NCBI GenBank assembly: GCA_903813345.2
Contig: CAIIXF020000004.1
Coordinates: forward strand, 21,949,985-22,013,984
From: Owenia fusiformis
Taxonomy: Eukaryota > Annelida > Polychaeta > Sabellida > Oweniidae
Direction of reading: 5' to 3'
DNA length: 64,000 nucleotides
Positions 11,201-21,545 of this stretch are shown here, piece after piece. The notes under the pieces are model-generated. The model was not told the DNA's origin, ran no database searches, and was given only the letters and a program-made list of their open reading frames with translations. The position numbers and the translations under genes were made by a program. Every line of letters begins with the position of its first letter. Positions within the stretch are counted from its first letter, which is position 1.

Positions 11201-14200
11201 GCTTAACTGCATTTACTTGATTTCAGAACATAAAATTCAATAAAAATGAAGGTGTTTACTGGTTTACTAACACTGATGCTGATCTCTGCACTGGTTCTCC
11301 CAGAGGCAGAAGCAAGGGGTTGGTTCAGACGTGTGGTTGCTAGGGTGAAGTCAGTATTCTGTAGCAATGTAGTATCAAGGGTGTGTGAAAGGAATGGAGT
11401 ATGTAAATGGATCAATAGGAGAGTATGCAGCAAACGAGACCTTGACTCAATCCAACTTGAGTTGAGAGATGTTGATGAGGTAAGAATACAACCATATGTG
11501 CATTAATCTTAGCTTGTATTTGTGAATGCAACTAACGGCTGTCAGCAACCTGATTAATCTGCTATCTAATGGGCAACTCATTTAACTATGAATAGTACAT
11601 GCCACTATTCCATTCATATTAAAACTTGTTGGTCATAAAATACTAGGTAAATCCGCTAGCCGACAGCCGTTTTTTTTAAATTCCTGAATACAAGATTACA
11701 TATTAATCAGTAAGTCAAACTAATCTCAGAATATTACATATGATTTTATAGTTTTGATACTGACCTTAATATATTATCCAAATTTAACTTTTATTTCTTT
11801 TTATGGTAGTTCGAATTTGAAATCAAATACTTATAAGCAGAAAATAAAGTGTTTAGATTTCAAAGAAATATAGTATCTATAATAGAAGGTGAAGACATGA
11901 GGATTCCAAACTAAATAAAAAATTAAAAAATAATTGTGTTAATCTTTGTTTGAGCTTTCAAAGATATTTAAAACTATAGAAAAACTTGTTTATTCCTATT
12001 TAAAATTTCTTCAATTAATTCTAGGGTGATGATGAGAAACATTTGTGCCCCATGCCTGTATCATTTGATATCTTTGACATCAATGAAGATGACCGTATTG
12101 ATGCTAAAGAATTGGCAAAAACATTCAACATGAACTGGAAAGACACCCAAGAAAAGGTTATTGATGAGTGTGATGGAGATGGTAAGTTGTTAATTACTAC
12201 AACTAGAAAACAGCAACTCCAAGGAGTACCAAATCACACCGAACAAAAATATAATAAATAAATAATAAATAAATAAAATTAATAATAAATATGATAAATA
12301 GCACCCACTTTGAAGATTTCTTCTTGAACAGAGTATCGAAATATAAAATTGAACCAGATCTGCCAACAGGTATTTGAGTTATCAAAGATTATGTTTTTTA
12401 TGAAAAATGGCAGCCATTTGAAATTCAGCTGCCATTTTGCAAAATGCATGAAGAAAACATTGAGGTATGATAATATGTTATCAAGTTGGAGTGAGTCCAG
12501 TTTTTAAGAGGAAAAGCATGAAGTATCCTATTATCGCCCATTTATGAACCATTGAAAATCCCCAATAATTTTGTAATTTGAGACATCTCCTCCAGAAGAT
12601 TTTGGGAAACGCACTAAGCATTTATTTGAACGAATACACTATGTGTAAAAATAATACATCCACCAAGGTCTATTGATTTTAATCGAGTAAATATTATTTC
12701 AGGAGACAATGCACTCAGCGAAGAAGAGTTTGAAGATTGTCCATTTGTATTTGAGGACAGATTACTGGATAGTGGTATGGACATGATTGCTACATATATT
12801 ATGTTAATTTCAATCTTATTTTCTCCACATTTGTAATGACTTCAAGATCAGTTAAGAGTTCACAAAATCTCAACCGTCATCTACTTGTGAATCAATAATT
12901 CGTTGCATGCTTAGGTTCATCTTATAGATCCCTGTTCTGTTTATATATGTATTTGTATTTAATGACATTTTTGGAGATTAACTCTTTTCATGAAGTTGAC
13001 AAACAACTTATTTGTTTTTTCAGGTAAACAGCCACAGTTCATTGCCAAACAAAGGAAAGAAAGGAAGAAGAACAACAAAAATGAAGACTAACAAGCAAGA
13101 AAATAAGGACCAGAAACAAACAACCAACAATCAAACAAACACTTAATTGAACAATGCACAATAGCTTTATCAATACTCTCTTACATTTGTTGATGTGAAA
13201 TAAACAAAATTGCTTCCAAAGAAAATTTTTTTCATTCTTGTATTAGAGATTAATCCTGTTAAAAAATTGTCTCTTGATATTTTTTATCTTATGCTTCAAT
13301 GATTTTTAATCTTGACTCTAAATTTCTAAAGTTTTCTATAACTATGTCTATAACTTCTAAAATGGGAGTATCATTTGAATGGGATAAAGTTAGAATGCTA
13401 TCCATTGTTTTCTACCTAATTTTGGTTACCAAAATTTGATGTTGTTCAAATGTTTCAAAACCATTGTATCTTTGAATTCTTATTTGATCAAAACAAATCA
13501 GAACAACGGCAACGCCAAAACGTAGCGAATCCCATCGAACAGAAATGGCTGGCATTTTTACAAACAAAATATATAGCAAGTATCATAAAATAACCCACAT
13601 AAGAAAGGCCACCATTTTCAAAATGGTTGCTCACCAGCCAAGTTGTCATCAAAAGAAGTAATACGCTTATAAGGAGCCACATATAAAAAATTTAAAAATT
13701 CGCACACACATACATGTAAATGGTGGCCATTTTTTAAAATGGCCGCCTACTACCCAAAATGTCATAAGACACCACCTGCCATTTGTTACAGACACTGACA
13801 GCTGTTACAGATGCCAACACTGCTACAAATGCAGAGCATCGAACACAAACTACCGAACAGGATTTAAATACTGAAATACATTTATATAGGAGAACCAGCA
13901 CCTGGAGTATAACACTTGTGTCTGTCATTAAAAAAAACTATGTGTTTCTCACCTTGTCACACCACCAAAGTCTCTCTCCACAATGAATGCTGTAACTTTA
14001 TCCACCATTTCTCCTGTCTTTTCACTCTTCAATGATGTCTGCAAAAGTGAAGTATCAGTTGATTAGTATATGCCCATAGTATATTAGGGCTAACATGGAA
14101 GAAAATCTGATTTTTTGAGTTCATTCACAATTGTCTATATTTTAAAGTTCTCTATACCAACAGAAAACGTTGTTTTTAAGAAAAAAAGTTTCTGATTAAG

Positions 14201-17200
14201 ATTGAATGGTTTGAATTATATTCTGTTTCCAGTACCCGCTGAAATACATAGAGAACAAAACAGAGAGCTCTATATATCATTATAAATGCATTTAACTCTA
14301 ATAGGTAATATTTCTAATTAAAAGGAAAATACATTTTGAATACACCTATAAAAAACACGTCAGATTCCTATACCTGGGCAAACACTGTGAAGACATCAGC
14401 AAATCCCCCATTAGAGATCCACACTTTGCTGCCATTTAGAACCCAGTACTTGCCACACTCAGACTTTACTGCACGAGATCTTATTGACTGAAAGGAGAAT
14501 CAAGAGTATAAATACAATAAACTGGCTGAGAGGAGGTAGGTATCGAGTCTCAAATTTTTCTACCATTTCTGATGTAATCAAAAGTTATCCCTGAAAAGGA
14601 GGAGGGAAGTTAGCGCACTTATTCCTTTAAAGTGGTTAACTATGTGTCAAAATGCAACATATTGATGCAAGAAAAATTAAAAAAGCAGGGATGGAAGGGG
14701 TCGAAAATTAGGAAAACATTTCAGAAAAAACATGTGGGTGGGTTGTTTGCATCTACCCTGTCTCAAAGTCGAAATTATTTGATCATCTCTAGAAGTGATT
14801 TTCCTGGAGGTAATGCATTGGCCTAACATATGCACCTGTTTAAATCCTCAGAAAATGGCCAAAATCCAACATATGACTGTCCAAAATCTGTTGCGCTAAT
14901 TTCCCTCCTCCTTTGAAGGTGATATCTGTAGCAGTTTTGGAAAAATATATAAAAATTGAGGGACAAATAGACAGACAGACAGACATACATACTAGGGGTG
15001 AGACGACAACCCGATGAGTCGAGGACTCGCGGGTTTGGGGCTTCGAGTCGAGTCGAATCGAGTCGAAGTTGATGAATCGAATCATTTTCGAGTTGAGAAA
15101 AAAATTCGAAAAAATAAAAAAATTCAGAAAAATACTGTCAATATGCATGTTTTTACTCGATATTGCGTTGAATATATAAGTTTCAATGACTTGGATATGC
15201 TTGTATTAAATTATTATATTGTATGTACACATAAATGAAAGAATATATGTAATAAAATCAGAATAAACTTACGACGAATTGTGTTTGTTTATATTTCCGG
15301 CTTTCCACCATTGACGCATTAAAAATACGAACGGTCAAAAGCGATGTTGTTCGCACTTTGCGCGACTCGAAACGGATTCGAAACTTGAATCGTCATTTTC
15401 TGACTCGAATCGGATTCGACTCGAATTGGATTTTTTCGACTCGTCTCACCCCTAATACATACATACATACAGATGCCAGTCTGAAAATATGACCCCAGTT
15501 AAGTGGAACACCCCTGGAAGTAAAACATCTTCATAGGTGGACCACTTTTCAGAGTCCAATGAGTACTGCGGAATGGATTATGTAACCAATATGTCATGTT
15601 TTGTGGAATCTTAAGGTGAACCACATAATAATGAATTTTAGGGTTAAGAAATCAATAAAGCAGACAACTTTGTTCACATTCAAATATTGAGTTAAATTAG
15701 ACATACACTAGCATCAGAGCCACTGGATGGTTCGGTTAATGCAAAGGCTGCCATCTTTTCTCCGACAGCCAATTTGGGTAAATATTGCTGTTTTTGTTCT
15801 TTGGTGCCGAATAGGGTGATTCCCTTGAACCCAATAGACTGAAAAAGAAATCATCATCATGAAATAGTCCTATGATTTTTCATTACATAGGGCAGGGAAT
15901 ATTTGGTCTTGCCACTTGGAAAAGCCTCTCTGTTATATGGAGAAGGGCACTGATTTATCAGCTATTTTAGCATAAACTCTACCATAAAAGTCAAATAACA
16001 GGAACAATTTATACAGATGTCAGTTGTCAGAGACAGAAAATGGAAACTACAACAATATACCAACATTTTTTGGCAATTCAAACTTGTATTTATGAGATAC
16101 AATTATTGGGTTGTATAATCTGAGTCTATTTCATTTGCTTTTTCATTTCACTGAATCTTTTTATTCATGTTTAATAATATTCTGAGAGGTTGAGAATTTT
16201 AGTTATAGTTTCAATACAAAGATGGCAGCAGCTTACCTGATGTGCCCCAAGGGTGATTCCAACTCCAAGGTCATGGGCCCCAACTATCTCCACCAGTCTA
16301 GCATACTGTGTGTTAGTTAAACCAACTCCATCTGCAAGATTGATTTGTTGAATAGAAAATTTATTTGAAAATGAATTCACTTTTTTTAATATCACTTCAT
16401 TTCCAGAAAGCAACAACTATTATTTCTTGATTTGCCAGATGATTTTGTTCAGAATGTCAAACATGTATTCTTCTTTTGCGAAACTTTCAAAATGGCTGCA
16501 AAATTCTTATTTATTCCTGAAAACATGTAAATCTGATGAACAGTTTTTCTTGTACCACAATCTTTATATTGACCATGGCTATGTTTCAAACCATCTGATT
16601 CCCTTTTAAAATCACATGTGAACTAATGAACTAGCAGTTCAGATGAGAATTAAAAGCTGAACTAGATTAGGTAGGTTTAGAATGTAAAGATCATGTTAAG
16701 GACTGATCTATATAAATCTAGCCTTTTGTTACTGTTAAAAAATGTCAGCCCAGTTGTGGCATGCTCCCTCCACTTACCATACTCATGTGGGACTTGCAGA
16801 CCAAATGCTCCCATATCTTTTAGGCCTTGCATAGTTTCCTCTTCAATAACCTCTGTGGCATCATTTTTGAGTGAATCATTTTGCTCCTGTAAAGGAATAT
16901 CAACATTATATTTGCAACGATTATAATGTAATTACCTTCTGGTGACAAGTTTGTATGTATTAACTGAGTGATGTTTAAAAGCACAGTCAGGCTTTTTATT
17001 AAATCCGAGGGGGTTCTCATTTGACCATCTGACCCAAAATCAAGGCCTGGTGTAATTTCCTAATGAAACACTTAGTAGTTTGTAACAATGTCTGTGATTG
17101 GTTCATCATCATGACCAAATATGAATTGAGAATACAACCAAGGCATTCTCAAATTTGAAAAAAGAATGCTTTGGTATACCAAAATGGGGCAATAACCCAG

Positions 17201-17898
17201 AATTCAAGATAAACTTAGAGGCTCATCTTGGCATATCATAAAAGTTCATCTTTGAATTCTGGGTTATTTCCCCATCCTGGTAAACCATCAATTCAATGGC
17301 AGATGAGAAACTGAAAATGTGCTATTTTACCTCGAAGAACTTTGCAGTTGGATCTATGAGCATCTGTAAGGTTTCCTTCTGTTCATCATTTAGAACTGAA
17401 AAACAATGAAATATGCTGTTTTTGAAAACCAAAGAAATGTGATGAAAATTATGAAAAATAAGTCCGTTGAATATGATATAAACTTGAACTCAATATTTAT
17501 TTTGAGAAGAAAATCAACAAAGAAACATGTTTAACATAGATCAGAATCTGAAAAACATTAATCAAACCTCCGAACGTATTAATATCAAGTGGTACTAAAT
17601 GTGCCCAATTAACAAACCAACAGGGCCAAAACAATATGATAAAACATTGAAAAATTATTCTTTAATAATTTGATATTTAACTTACAACTGAAAATGTAAA
17701 TATTGAAATGTTGATATTTTGGACAACCCTTAGAGTGCTAACAGTTACGAGGTGGGGAAATAAAATGAAATCACTGTACCTTCTGGGAATGGGAAAACTT
17801 GATCTGTTTTGATTTGTCCTCGAAAAATGTTCATCAAAAATGAGGTGGACTCTGCTTTTTCCGAGTAACATTTCTGTGGAACTACCTGGATACATGGT
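8286..17898 (-). CDS. ACADVL: Very-long-chain acyl-CoA dehydrogenase, N-terminal half (exons 2-9, partial gene)
   Basis: Mitochondrial inner-membrane FAD enzyme for the first step of long-chain fatty-acid beta-oxidation. Exons in transcript order: 17898-17780, 17395-17331, 16886-16778, 16331-16237, 15838-15707, 14487-14374, 14038-13953, 8484-8286. All have AG/GT borders and the phases fit throughout (119, 65, 109, 95, 132, 114, 86, 199 bp). Diagnostic segments: [65 protein letters not shown] (substrate/FAD loop), [15 protein letters not shown], and [17 protein letters not shown], which separates ACADVL from ACAD9. The last exon ends after [15 protein letters not shown] at a GTGAGT donor; the rest of the C-terminal half, including the family's catalytic glutamate and membrane-binding region, is not found down to base 1. 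The 5.5-kb last intron holds an antisense gene. Confidence 0.9.
8816..9458. mobile_element. TIR element built of GGCCATTTT/AAAATGGCC units
   Basis: A 13-bp perfect inverted repeat, ATCCCATCGAACA at 8816-8828 and its complement at 9446-9458, bounds the element. The interior has two direct copies of about 135 bp (starting about 8864 and 9000) plus a third degraded one, each with a 'ggccatttttcaaaatggcc'-like palindrome and 'aaatatgaacaaaatcgc'. Related fragments lie at 13495-13790, 23640-23870 (reverse), 12395-12440 and 56260-56285. Open frames across it are low-complexity. Confidence 0.6.
9459..10030. other. Upstream region of the EF-hand gene
   Basis: No gene. The last 100 bp before the TATA box include 'acccactctgtgaacacaggtg' and are less AT-rich than the surroundings, compatible with a proximal promoter. 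Confidence 0.3.
10031..10118 (+). promoter_or_regulatory. TATA/initiator promoter and non-coding exon 1 of the EF-hand gene
   Basis: TATATAAG at 10031-10038 is followed 30 bp later by an initiator-like TTCACTAT (A at about 10061). About 55 bp downstream a donor, 'aataag|gtaagg', ends a non-coding first exon near 10115. The next good acceptors are those at 11138 and 11226 before the start codon. The arrangement fits a strongly expressed TATA gene; this is inferred from motifs. Confidence 0.55.
10470..10850 (+). repeat. Dispersed repeat block, copy 1 (also at 33055-33425)
   Basis: Shares 'tttacatcattaaatat', 'gtgatatcat', 'tattggacagataa'-like and 'atatgaaaattgat' segments in the same order with 33055-33425. 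A short piece of the same family appears inverted at about 42455-42500. Here it sits in intron 1 of the EF-hand gene. Confidence 0.55.
11099..11274 (+). repeat. 88-bp tandem duplication containing a splice acceptor and start codon
   Basis: Two copies with an 88-bp period: the acceptor TTTCAG recurs at 11133-11138 and 11221-11226, and the start codon at 11158 and 11246. The upstream ATG opens only a 20-codon frame that runs into copy 2 and stops at TGA (11218-11220). The downstream ATG opens the real protein. The copies differ at only a few positions, so the duplication looks recent. Confidence 0.9.
11246..13091 (+). CDS. Small secreted EF-hand protein with cationic Cys-rich N-terminus
   Basis: Exons 11246-11479, 12025-12181, 12703-12774 and 13024-13091 (plus a non-coding exon 1) have AG/GT borders and join in frame to 176 residues. 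Residues 1-23 are a signal peptide ending AEA. Residues 24-65 are basic ([11 protein letters not shown]) with four cysteines (39, 47, 53, 61). Two canonical EF-hand loops follow: D96 to E107 ([12 protein letters not shown]) and D128 to E139 ([12 protein letters not shown]). Further cysteines lie at 86, 127 and 143, and the tail 163-176 is Lys/Arg/Asn-rich. Seven cysteines and secretion suggest a disulfide-bonded extracellular calcium binder, perhaps of matrix, mucus or defence secretion; no named family is recognised. It lies antisense inside an ACADVL intron. The poly(A) signal AATAAA is at 13199. Confidence 0.85.
11525..11690. mobile_element. MITE-like inverted-repeat element (family shared with 47050-47302)
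   Basis: 'gaatgcaactaacggctgtcagc' at the left is opposed by 'gccgacagccgt' and 'cctgaatac' at the right, giving inverted ends. The interior 'caactcatttaactatgaat' and 'gccactattc' resemble the element at 47050-47302. Sits in intron 2 of the EF-hand gene. Confidence 0.45.
13199..13204 (+). terminator. Poly(A) signal of the EF-hand gene
   Basis: AATAAA 108 bp after the stop codon, the first canonical hexamer in the 3' region, followed by a T-rich stretch at about 13225-13232. Confidence 0.65.
13495..13790. repeat. Second copy of the ATCCCATCGAACA / GGCCATTTT element
   Basis: Contains 'gcaacgccaaaacgtagcga' then 'atcccatcgaacag', and two palindromic 'ggccattttttaaaatggcc'-type units, as in 8816-9458. 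The right end is lost and it merges with 'caccacctgccatttgtta' shared with about 6705. It lies in the same ACADVL intron. Confidence 0.55.
14820..14935. repeat. Dispersed repeat shared with ~59125-59285
   Basis: 'gcacctgtttaaatcc', 'gccaaaatc', 'atatgactgtc' and 'cctcctttgaa' occur in the same order at 14832-14918 and 59208-59288. No coding potential. Confidence 0.5.
14993..15454. mobile_element. hAT-type MITE with 8-bp target duplication
   Basis: Ends are the inverted repeat TAGGGGTGAGACGA (14993-15006) and its complement (15441-15454). Flanks are ATACATAC at 14985-14992 and 15455-15462, an exact 8-bp duplication typical of hAT insertion. The target is a CATA microsatellite, so part of the identity could be pre-existing. 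Internally both arms are rich in ACTCGA/TCGAGT motifs. 462 bp, no transposase. Confidence 0.75.
17171..17287. mobile_element. Small hairpin (fold-back) element
   Basis: Arms at 17171-17214 and about 17244-17287 are inverted copies sharing 'ataacccagaattcaa', separated by about 30 bp. About 117 bp in total, non-coding, in ACADVL intron 3. Confidence 0.6.
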
Positions 17899-18395
17899 CT
17901 GAAAAAGAACATAAATATTTAACTATGGGATATCAGATTTATCCAAATGAGATATCACTATGTGCCTCTTATAGTATGTATGTAGGCCAAACATGATGTA
18001 TTCATAACTATCAGACTTAAATAAGTTATAATAACAAGATATAACTTTTATCTACCTACAGATATACAAGAAATCCTTTCCTTATATCTAAGCTATTTAA
18101 ACTCATAAGAAAATACAGGAACAATGAAAGGGGGAATATAGCTACTTCTCATAAGCACTTCCAGAAATTCGTTTTTGATGATACAGGCACTTACTATTGA
18201 CCTGTCAACAATTGGGACTTTGACATACACTGGATTTGGCTTTGTTCTGGACAGTTATTCATTTAAATTTTACCATTTTCTTATTCAAAAACTAGTTTAA
18301 CTTTTGCCATTGACCTTATTATCAAATTTGTCAATGCTAAGAACCTTAATTAACTTATGGGTTGTATATTACTAGTTAACATCAAATCAAGTTGG

Positions 18396-19210
18396 CAGGG
18401 CTTGCATTAACGGCGTCCCTTACATGTAAGTGACGCAAAAAAAAATTGTAGGACGGAAAAATAAAAAATATTTCCGTTTTTGGGACGGAAAAAAAATTGA
18501 GTCAAAACTTTGAACATTTTTTGAAAATCTTGAAAATCTCAATAGTTGATCATGTTTGACTTCTTTGAGGTGTATATTAAGATCAAAATATGTGAGATTT
18601 ACAACTTTATTTTGAGTAAAAAAGAAAAAGAATGCAGAAAAACGAACTATTGTAATGGGCGATAATATGTTATCAGTTTGCATGTGACATATTTTTCTCA
18701 CTGAAAAGCTGATATAAAACCTTCAAATTACAAATGATGCATACTTACCTAGGTGAAGTAGTCTATTTGTGATTATATAACGTCAAAATGGTCTAATTTA
18801 TGATATAAATCAGAGGATTCTGATCATGTAGAAAATGTAGTGATACACTAAATTACTGAGCGTCAGACAAATTCATACTAAAAAATGTTCTTATTTTTTC
18901 AAGCAGTTGTTCAGTGCAAACAGCAAGTATAAAGATAATCACAGTATAATAGTACTTACTATAACAGGCTGGAGGTTACATAACATAAGTGAATTGAATA
19001 TAAAGAACATGTTTAAATCACAGGGCACGAATGGCAACATTTTGAAAACACATAAGACATGTAAGATCAAGTTATGCACATTCCAAAATAGCCCATTATA
19101 GCTAATTTAGCTTATATATTGGAGGACACACTTTTTTCGGTCGGGACTCACTTTTTAAAATTTTTTCCTTCATTGGGACTCACATTTTTCAGAGCCTAAT
19201 GCAAGCGCTG
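18396..19210. mobile_element. TIR DNA element with 6-bp flanking repeat
   Basis: The left end CAGGGCTTGCATTA (18396-18409) and right end complement TAATGCAAGCGCTG (19197-19210) match at 13 of 14 positions, and inner 'gtccc/gggac' motifs also pair. AGTTGG lies immediately outside both ends (18390-18395 and 19211-19216). CAGGG-type ends recall hAT, but the duplication is 6 rather than 8 bp. No transposase remains. Confidence 0.6.
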
Positions 19211-19716
19211 AGTTGGTAATGAAACAAACTAAAATTCAAAATAGGAAAATCACAATGAATCATTTTGGAAATTAACCCATAACAAAATGAGGAAAGATGC
19301 AAGAGACAATCATAGAAAAAAATATGAAATCGATCACATAATTCATTTTTCATAAGGGATGGAACATTGGACCTCTTAACATGAATTATAACTCTAAGAG
19401 CATAACCAGACTAAAGTTCATTAAGTGTGGCTCTGAATTATCTCTGTACTTAGGACTTTGCACCCCACTAGAAATAGTCCAGAATGTTATCATAACATTT
19501 TTACAATATCTCATATTTTCATGAATGGAATAGTTCCCAGTGCACACACCCCTAGAACTGATATTAATATGAAAATTTAAAAAATGCAAGTATAGAGTAA
19601 GAGTTGAATTCATTTTACAGCATAGAGCAGAAAAATTGCTGACACTTTAACATGTTTTGTAGACCTCTATTAGTTGTGAAAAGTGACATGATCACATTTA
19701 TAACAGCTGAGCAGTT

Positions 19717-20010
19717 GTAAAACATGTGAAAGTGGAACACCTCTGATACCTCTGAAAAGTTAAAGGGGTTCAATTCACATGAAGTCAACGGACCATTTGC
19801 TTTATAGATATATAGACAGGGATTTCACAATTTAACATGGAAAAGTTGAAAAGTCCCTAAAAACAACAGGCAATTTTGGGAAAACAAACAGTGAAAATCG
19901 CCTGTTGCCTGCTGCTAATGAAACCCCTGATAGAGATGGATAAATAGATGAAAGTTTAAAGTGTTCACATTACGTGTTCCACTTTCGGGTGTTCTACTTT
20001 ACAGGTTTTA
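19717..20010. mobile_element. TIR element with a smaller element nested inside
   Basis: 'taaaacatgtgaaagtggaa' at about 19718 is opposed by 'ttccactttcgggtgttcta...ggtttta' ending at 20010. Inside lies 19817-19929, bounded by CAGGGATTTCA and the complement of CAGGGGTTTCA and flanked on both sides by ATAGA. Fragments of the outer ends occur at 15496-15540 and 6064-6095. Confidence 0.5.
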
Positions 20011-21097
20011 TATCAAAAATGCTTTCTTAAGTATTGCATCAAGTCTAGTCACCACAAGCACTTCCATTTGATATTGAGAATGAAGGAGGGAGGGGTTAAC
20101 ACAAGAACTTGTTACTGATGTAGCTTGCAATCATATTAACGAAAAATCTCATTTACAAATCTTAACCTCTTGACTACCTGGAACGACAAAATTTCTCATC
20201 ACCTCAGAGATGACCTTGAAAAGCAGAGTGATAAGAAAATCCATCACAAAACTTTTCACTAAAATTGCTAGAGTTATTTTAACAATTTTCGACCAATTTA
20301 CACAAAAATAGTTTTAAAATGTGCAGAAATGATCTAAGCCATCTAATTTTACTAAGTTGAGCATCTAACGTTGTATAGTAGTAAAATGTCAAAAGGTGGC
20401 AAAAATGAAAAATTCTCTGGTTTCAACCAATTTTAGAGCCTGGGATTCAGGAGGTTAAATGAAATCCTAGTCATATATTTAATGTTATTTTGTAACATGC
20501 TCTTCAAATGAAATCTTTCTCACACAGTCATGAGTCATAATTAAATCAACAATCAAGTTCAACTCAGGTTACCTCCTTCCAAACTGTCACTGTATGCCAG
20601 CCTTGTGCAAGCTATAGAGCCTTATATATATTTTTTTTGATCGACATATTTTGCTTTTAAAGAACAGAATTACAAATGAATAAATACATGTATATTCATT
20701 GATCTTTTTGTACAGTTTCAATTCATACCATATACATCGGTAATATTTACTGTTTTCTGAGAGCATTGTTTTACTGTCGATTTCTTCCACTGTAGACCGA
20801 GCTGCCACCTTCAGACATTGCTCGCTAGAGTGAGATAAAGCTCAATGATAATGAATGTTTTTTAAAATTGCAGAACCTGTGATTTTGATTCTAGACGAAA
20901 TCATGCAATTTCTCACATAGGACAAGCTCATGAACTATACTGACAAATATTTTTAAAACAACATGTAAATCAAATATTTCTCAAAGTCAAAATATTTCTT
21001 AAGTACACATTGTTTCACATGCCATGATATCTAGCCAAGTTATGAACTGTAGGGCCTATATCATAAATGTAATTGTGACAGATCACAGACATCTGGC
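20011..21097. other. Non-coding stretch, likely ACADVL intron 1
   Basis: No gene recognised. An ATG at 20818 (minus) opens a 14-codon frame ending at a GTAAAA donor in the phase needed by ACADVL exon 2, so it is an alternative first exon, but its peptide (MSEGGSSVYS...) does not look like a mitochondrial transit sequence. Confidence 0.3.
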
Positions 21098-21152
21098 TTA
21101 CTATATTTGCACATAGCCATTTTTAGATGATGGCTATGTGCAAATATAGTAA
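21098..21152. repeat. Perfect 23-bp hairpin with 9-nt loop
   Basis: Arm 21098-21120 (core TACTATATTTGCACATAGCC) is exactly complementary to 21130-21152; the loop is 21121-21129. The stem stands alone with no longer element around it. Confidence 0.8.
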
Positions 21153-21433
21153 CCTCTGGCCTTGGCCTAAACGGTATATCCTTACTGAACACAGCTGGAA
21201 AAAAAACAATTACAGTGGGGGACAAAAATAAAACTCAACGTTCACAAGTTGTCACAATGAGCTAATTTCCAAGTTTCGTGTCTCAAACTCTCCCAAGCGG
21301 TAGAAAAATAATTCCCGTTCACTAAAGTAGCACAATAAATGAATCCAAAGCTTCATACCTGCAAATAATGGATAAATCCCTACCAAATCGAATGAATGTT
21401 TTTATGAATCACCATGTTTGTTATCCAAGGACG

Positions 21434-21545
21434 GTTGACTCCCAGAATGCAACATCAGTTACCGTATTTACTCATGACAGGTTTCGAAATGGCGGAACAG
21501 CATTTTGAAAGCTGGCATGTGTCATGTTGCATTCTGGGAGCCAAT
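21434..21545. promoter_or_regulatory. Inverted pair of ZNF143/Staf-like sites, putative ACADVL promoter
   Basis: Arms of 22 bp at 21434-21455 and 21524-21545 (19/22 matches) each carry CCCAGAATGCA, the core of the ZNF143/Staf recognition sequence known from promoters of housekeeping and mitochondrial genes. The region is richer in CpG than its surroundings (to about 21570). The candidate ACADVL start codon sits between the arms. Promoter function is inferred. Confidence 0.5.
21472..21503 (-). CDS. ACADVL: Candidate first coding exon of ACADVL (transit peptide start)
   Basis: ATG at 21503 opens MLFRHFETCH and stops at a donor GTAAAT (21471-21466) in phase 2, exactly the phase needed for exon 2 at 17898, giving MLFRHFETCHEPCIQVVP followed by QKCYSEK. 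The short, Arg/His-containing, weakly acidic start is plausible as a mitochondrial presequence. The position between two ZNF143-like sites supports a promoter-proximal exon. A competing start is at 20818. Confidence 0.4.

Noticed and set aside
20776-20818. Alternative ACADVL first exon (ATG at 20818, phase-compatible donor)
   Set aside because: The peptide MSEGGSSVYS is acidic and Ser/Gly-rich, unlike a mitochondrial presequence; the exon at 21503 with promoter motifs is preferred, although not proven.
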